This document shows positions 31,839 to 33,149 of a DNA stretch of 33,149 nt, piece after piece. Made by a program: the position numbers and the translations under genes. The first letter of the stretch is position 1; every line of letters starts with the position of its first letter. The DNA comes from Ruminococcus sp. GTDB taxonomy: Bacteria > Bacillota > Clostridia > Oscillospirales > Ruminococcaceae. The notes under the pieces were generated by a model. It saw only the letters and a program-made list of their open reading frames with translations, ran no database searches and was not told the origin of the DNA. The stretch covers positions 1 through 33,149 of the forward strand of contig JAEELF010000047.1 of the NCBI GenBank assembly GCA_016288815.1, written 5' to 3'.

Positions 31839-33149
31839 ATGAGACAGTACGATGTTACGGGAATGAGCTGCGCAGCGTGCAGCGCGAGAGTCGAAAAGGC
31901 TGTTTATAATGTCGAGGGCGTGACGGCGTGCTCGGTCAGTCTGCTGACGAGCTCAATGGGCGTTGAGGGCAGCGCTTCTGACAGTGAGATAATTCGGGCT
32001 GTGACTGCTGCCGGGTATGTTGCGTCCGTGAAGGACGCAAAAAAAGTTGCTGACCCTGATGATGCACTCAAAGACCGCGAAACTCCTATTCTGAGACGCC
32101 GGCTCATTGCGTCTGTCGGATTCTTGGCAGTGCTGATGTATCTTTCAATGGGACACTCGATGTTCGGCGCACCGCTACCCGGTACCATCGCGGGCAATCA
32201 CGTCATGCTCGGGATACTCCAAATGCTCCTTGCTGCTATTGTCATGGTCATCAACCAGAAGTTTTTTATCAGCGGCTTCAAGGGGCTCGTCCGGCGCGCT
32301 CCGAATATGGATTCGCTCGTAGCGCTCGGCTCAGGGGCGTCGTTCGTTTACAGCGTGTGCGCGCTTCTTGCGATGACAAACGCTCAGCTTAACGGCGATA
32401 CGACGCGTGTCGCCGGCTATTCACACGAGTTCTACTTTGAATCTGCGGCAATGATACTCACGCTCATTACTGTCGGGAAAATGCTTGAGGCGCGCTCCAA
32501 GGGCAAGACCACCGACGCTCTGAAAGGTCTTATGAAGCTCGCTCCACAGACTGCGACTGTCGTGCGGGAAGGTATCGAATGTACCGTGCCTGTCGCGGAG
32601 GTACAGACGGGCGACGAATTCGTGGTCCGTCCCGGGGAGAGCATTCCGGTTGACGGTATAGTCGTGGACGGAAGCAGCGCCGTGAACGAATCCACCCTGA
32701 CCGGCGAGAGCATTGCCGTGGACAAGACTGCAGGGGCTCAGGTCTCGGCGGCGACTATCAATCAATCGGGATTTATACGGTGCAGAGCGACACGCATAGG
32801 CGAGGACACTACGCTCTCGCAGATCATAAAAATGGTAGGCGACGCCGCCGCAACAAAGGCTCCTATCGCGAAGATCGCTGACAAGGTGTCGGGGATATTC
32901 GTTCCTGTGGTGATCGGTATCGCGCTTCTGACGCTCGTTATCTGGCTCGCTGTCGGGCAGACTGTCGGATTCTCGCTCGCCAGGGCTATATCCGTGCTCG
33001 TGATAAGCTGCCCGTGCGCACTCGGGCTCGCGACTCCTGTGGCTATTATTGTAGGGAGCGGGGTCGGTGCGAAAAACGGAATACTGTTCAAGACTGCAGC
33101 CTCACTCGAGCAGACCGGAAGGATAGGCGCGGTCGCGCTCGATAAGACC
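31839..33149 (+). CDS. copA: Copper-transporting P1B-type ATPase, N-terminal part (3' truncated by window)
   Basis: 437 codons are present. The N-terminal heavy-metal-associated domain has GMSCAAC (residues 8-14). Membrane helices follow from about residue 87 and include NQKFFISGFKGL and the PNMDSLVALG segment. The actuator domain carries TLTGES, and the metal-translocating SCPCALGLATP motif defines a Cu+-type pump. The window ends at LDKT, so the catalytic DKTGTLT motif is cut at the third residue after Asp. Expected to export copper from the cytoplasm. GGAGG lies before the ATG. A single metal-binding domain is typical of Firmicutes CopA. The substrate is inferred from the CPC motif. Confidence 0.92.
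   Translation, partial: MRQYDVTGMSCAACSARVEKAVYNVEGVTACSVSLLTSSMGVEGSASDSEIIRAVTAAGYVASVKDAKKVADPDDALKDRETPILRRRLIASVGFLAVLMYLSMGHSMFGAPLPGTIAGNHVMLGILQMLLAAIVMVINQKFFISGFKGLVRRAPNMDSLVALGSGASFVYSVCALLAMTNAQLNGDTTRVAGYSHEFYFESAAMILTLITVGKMLEARSKGKTTDALKGLMKLAPQTATVVREGIECTVPVAEVQTGDEFVVRPGESIPVDGIVVDGSSAVNESTLTGESIAVDKTAGAQVSAATINQSGFIRCRATRIGEDTTLSQIIKMVGDAAATKAPIAKIADKVSGIFVPVVIGIALLTLVIWLAVGQTVGFSLARAISVLVISCPCALGLATPVAIIVGSGVGAKNGILFKTAASLEQTGRIGAVALDKT

Overview
The window is chromosomal DNA from a Gram-positive anaerobe of the class Clostridia. The best guess is a Ruminococcus-like member of the Oscillospiraceae. The evidence is strong GGAGG ribosome-binding sites, MurT/GatD, ThyX, DnaD/DnaC-type helicase loading genes, a Thr-rich lipoprotein and a sporulation sigma factor (SigK). 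The genus is an inference. Most genes are moderately GC-rich, are tightly packed and often overlap by a few bases. The stretch from about 23.4 to 28.94 kb is clearly AT-rich and foreign in character.

Layout. 1-2.06 kb: end of tpiA and complete gpmI (glycolysis). 2.1-4.93 kb: an overlapping operon of a polysaccharide deacetylase, an ApbE flavin transferase lipoprotein, a NusG-domain-II membrane protein, a Gx-type membrane transporter component and a small unknown protein, closed by a terminator. 5.07-10.87 kb: a 1930-residue DUF4011-type helicase with a transglutaminase-like N-terminal region and a degenerate nuclease-like domain, resembling single-gene antiviral proteins. 10.9-13.5 kb: a membrane protein and murT-gatD (lipid II amidation). 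13.55-19.01 kb, minus strand: thyX, a DUF2156 protein, a DJ-1/PfpI protein, 5-formyl-THF cyclo-ligase, mltG and a U32-family protein. 19.2-20.45 kb: a Thr-rich, SurA/PrsA-like lipoprotein. 20.5-23.0 kb, minus strand: an HD hydrolase, dnaD-like and dnaC-like genes. 29.39-31.73 kb: ligA and a Spx/ArsC-family gene. 31.84 kb to the end: a copper-type P-type ATPase, cut off at its phosphorylation site.

The highlight is a 5532-bp skin-like element (about 23409-28941) that splits sigK. The N-terminal half of SigK lies at 28925-29260 and the C-terminal half at 23045-23398, both on the minus strand. Joining the two ends at a shared AAA core restores ...RCIENEILMSFR... in frame, giving a 227-residue SigK. 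The element carries a large serine recombinase, an XRE repressor with a likely operator inside a consensus divergent promoter, a bacterial-PH-like protein, a zinc-ribbon membrane protein, an HUH-endonuclease replication initiator, a 60-residue unknown protein and a double-HTH protein.

Two features make it unusual. First, the predicted circle junction (attP) is a long imperfect palindrome centred on the crossover AA, as expected for a serine integrase. Second, on the excised circle the recombinase frame runs straight through attP, without a stop, into the double-HTH frame, predicting a fusion of about 777 residues that cannot exist in the integrated state. Excision would therefore rebuild a sporulation sigma factor and at the same time change the recombinase gene product. 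No rRNA, tRNA or CRISPR array was seen.
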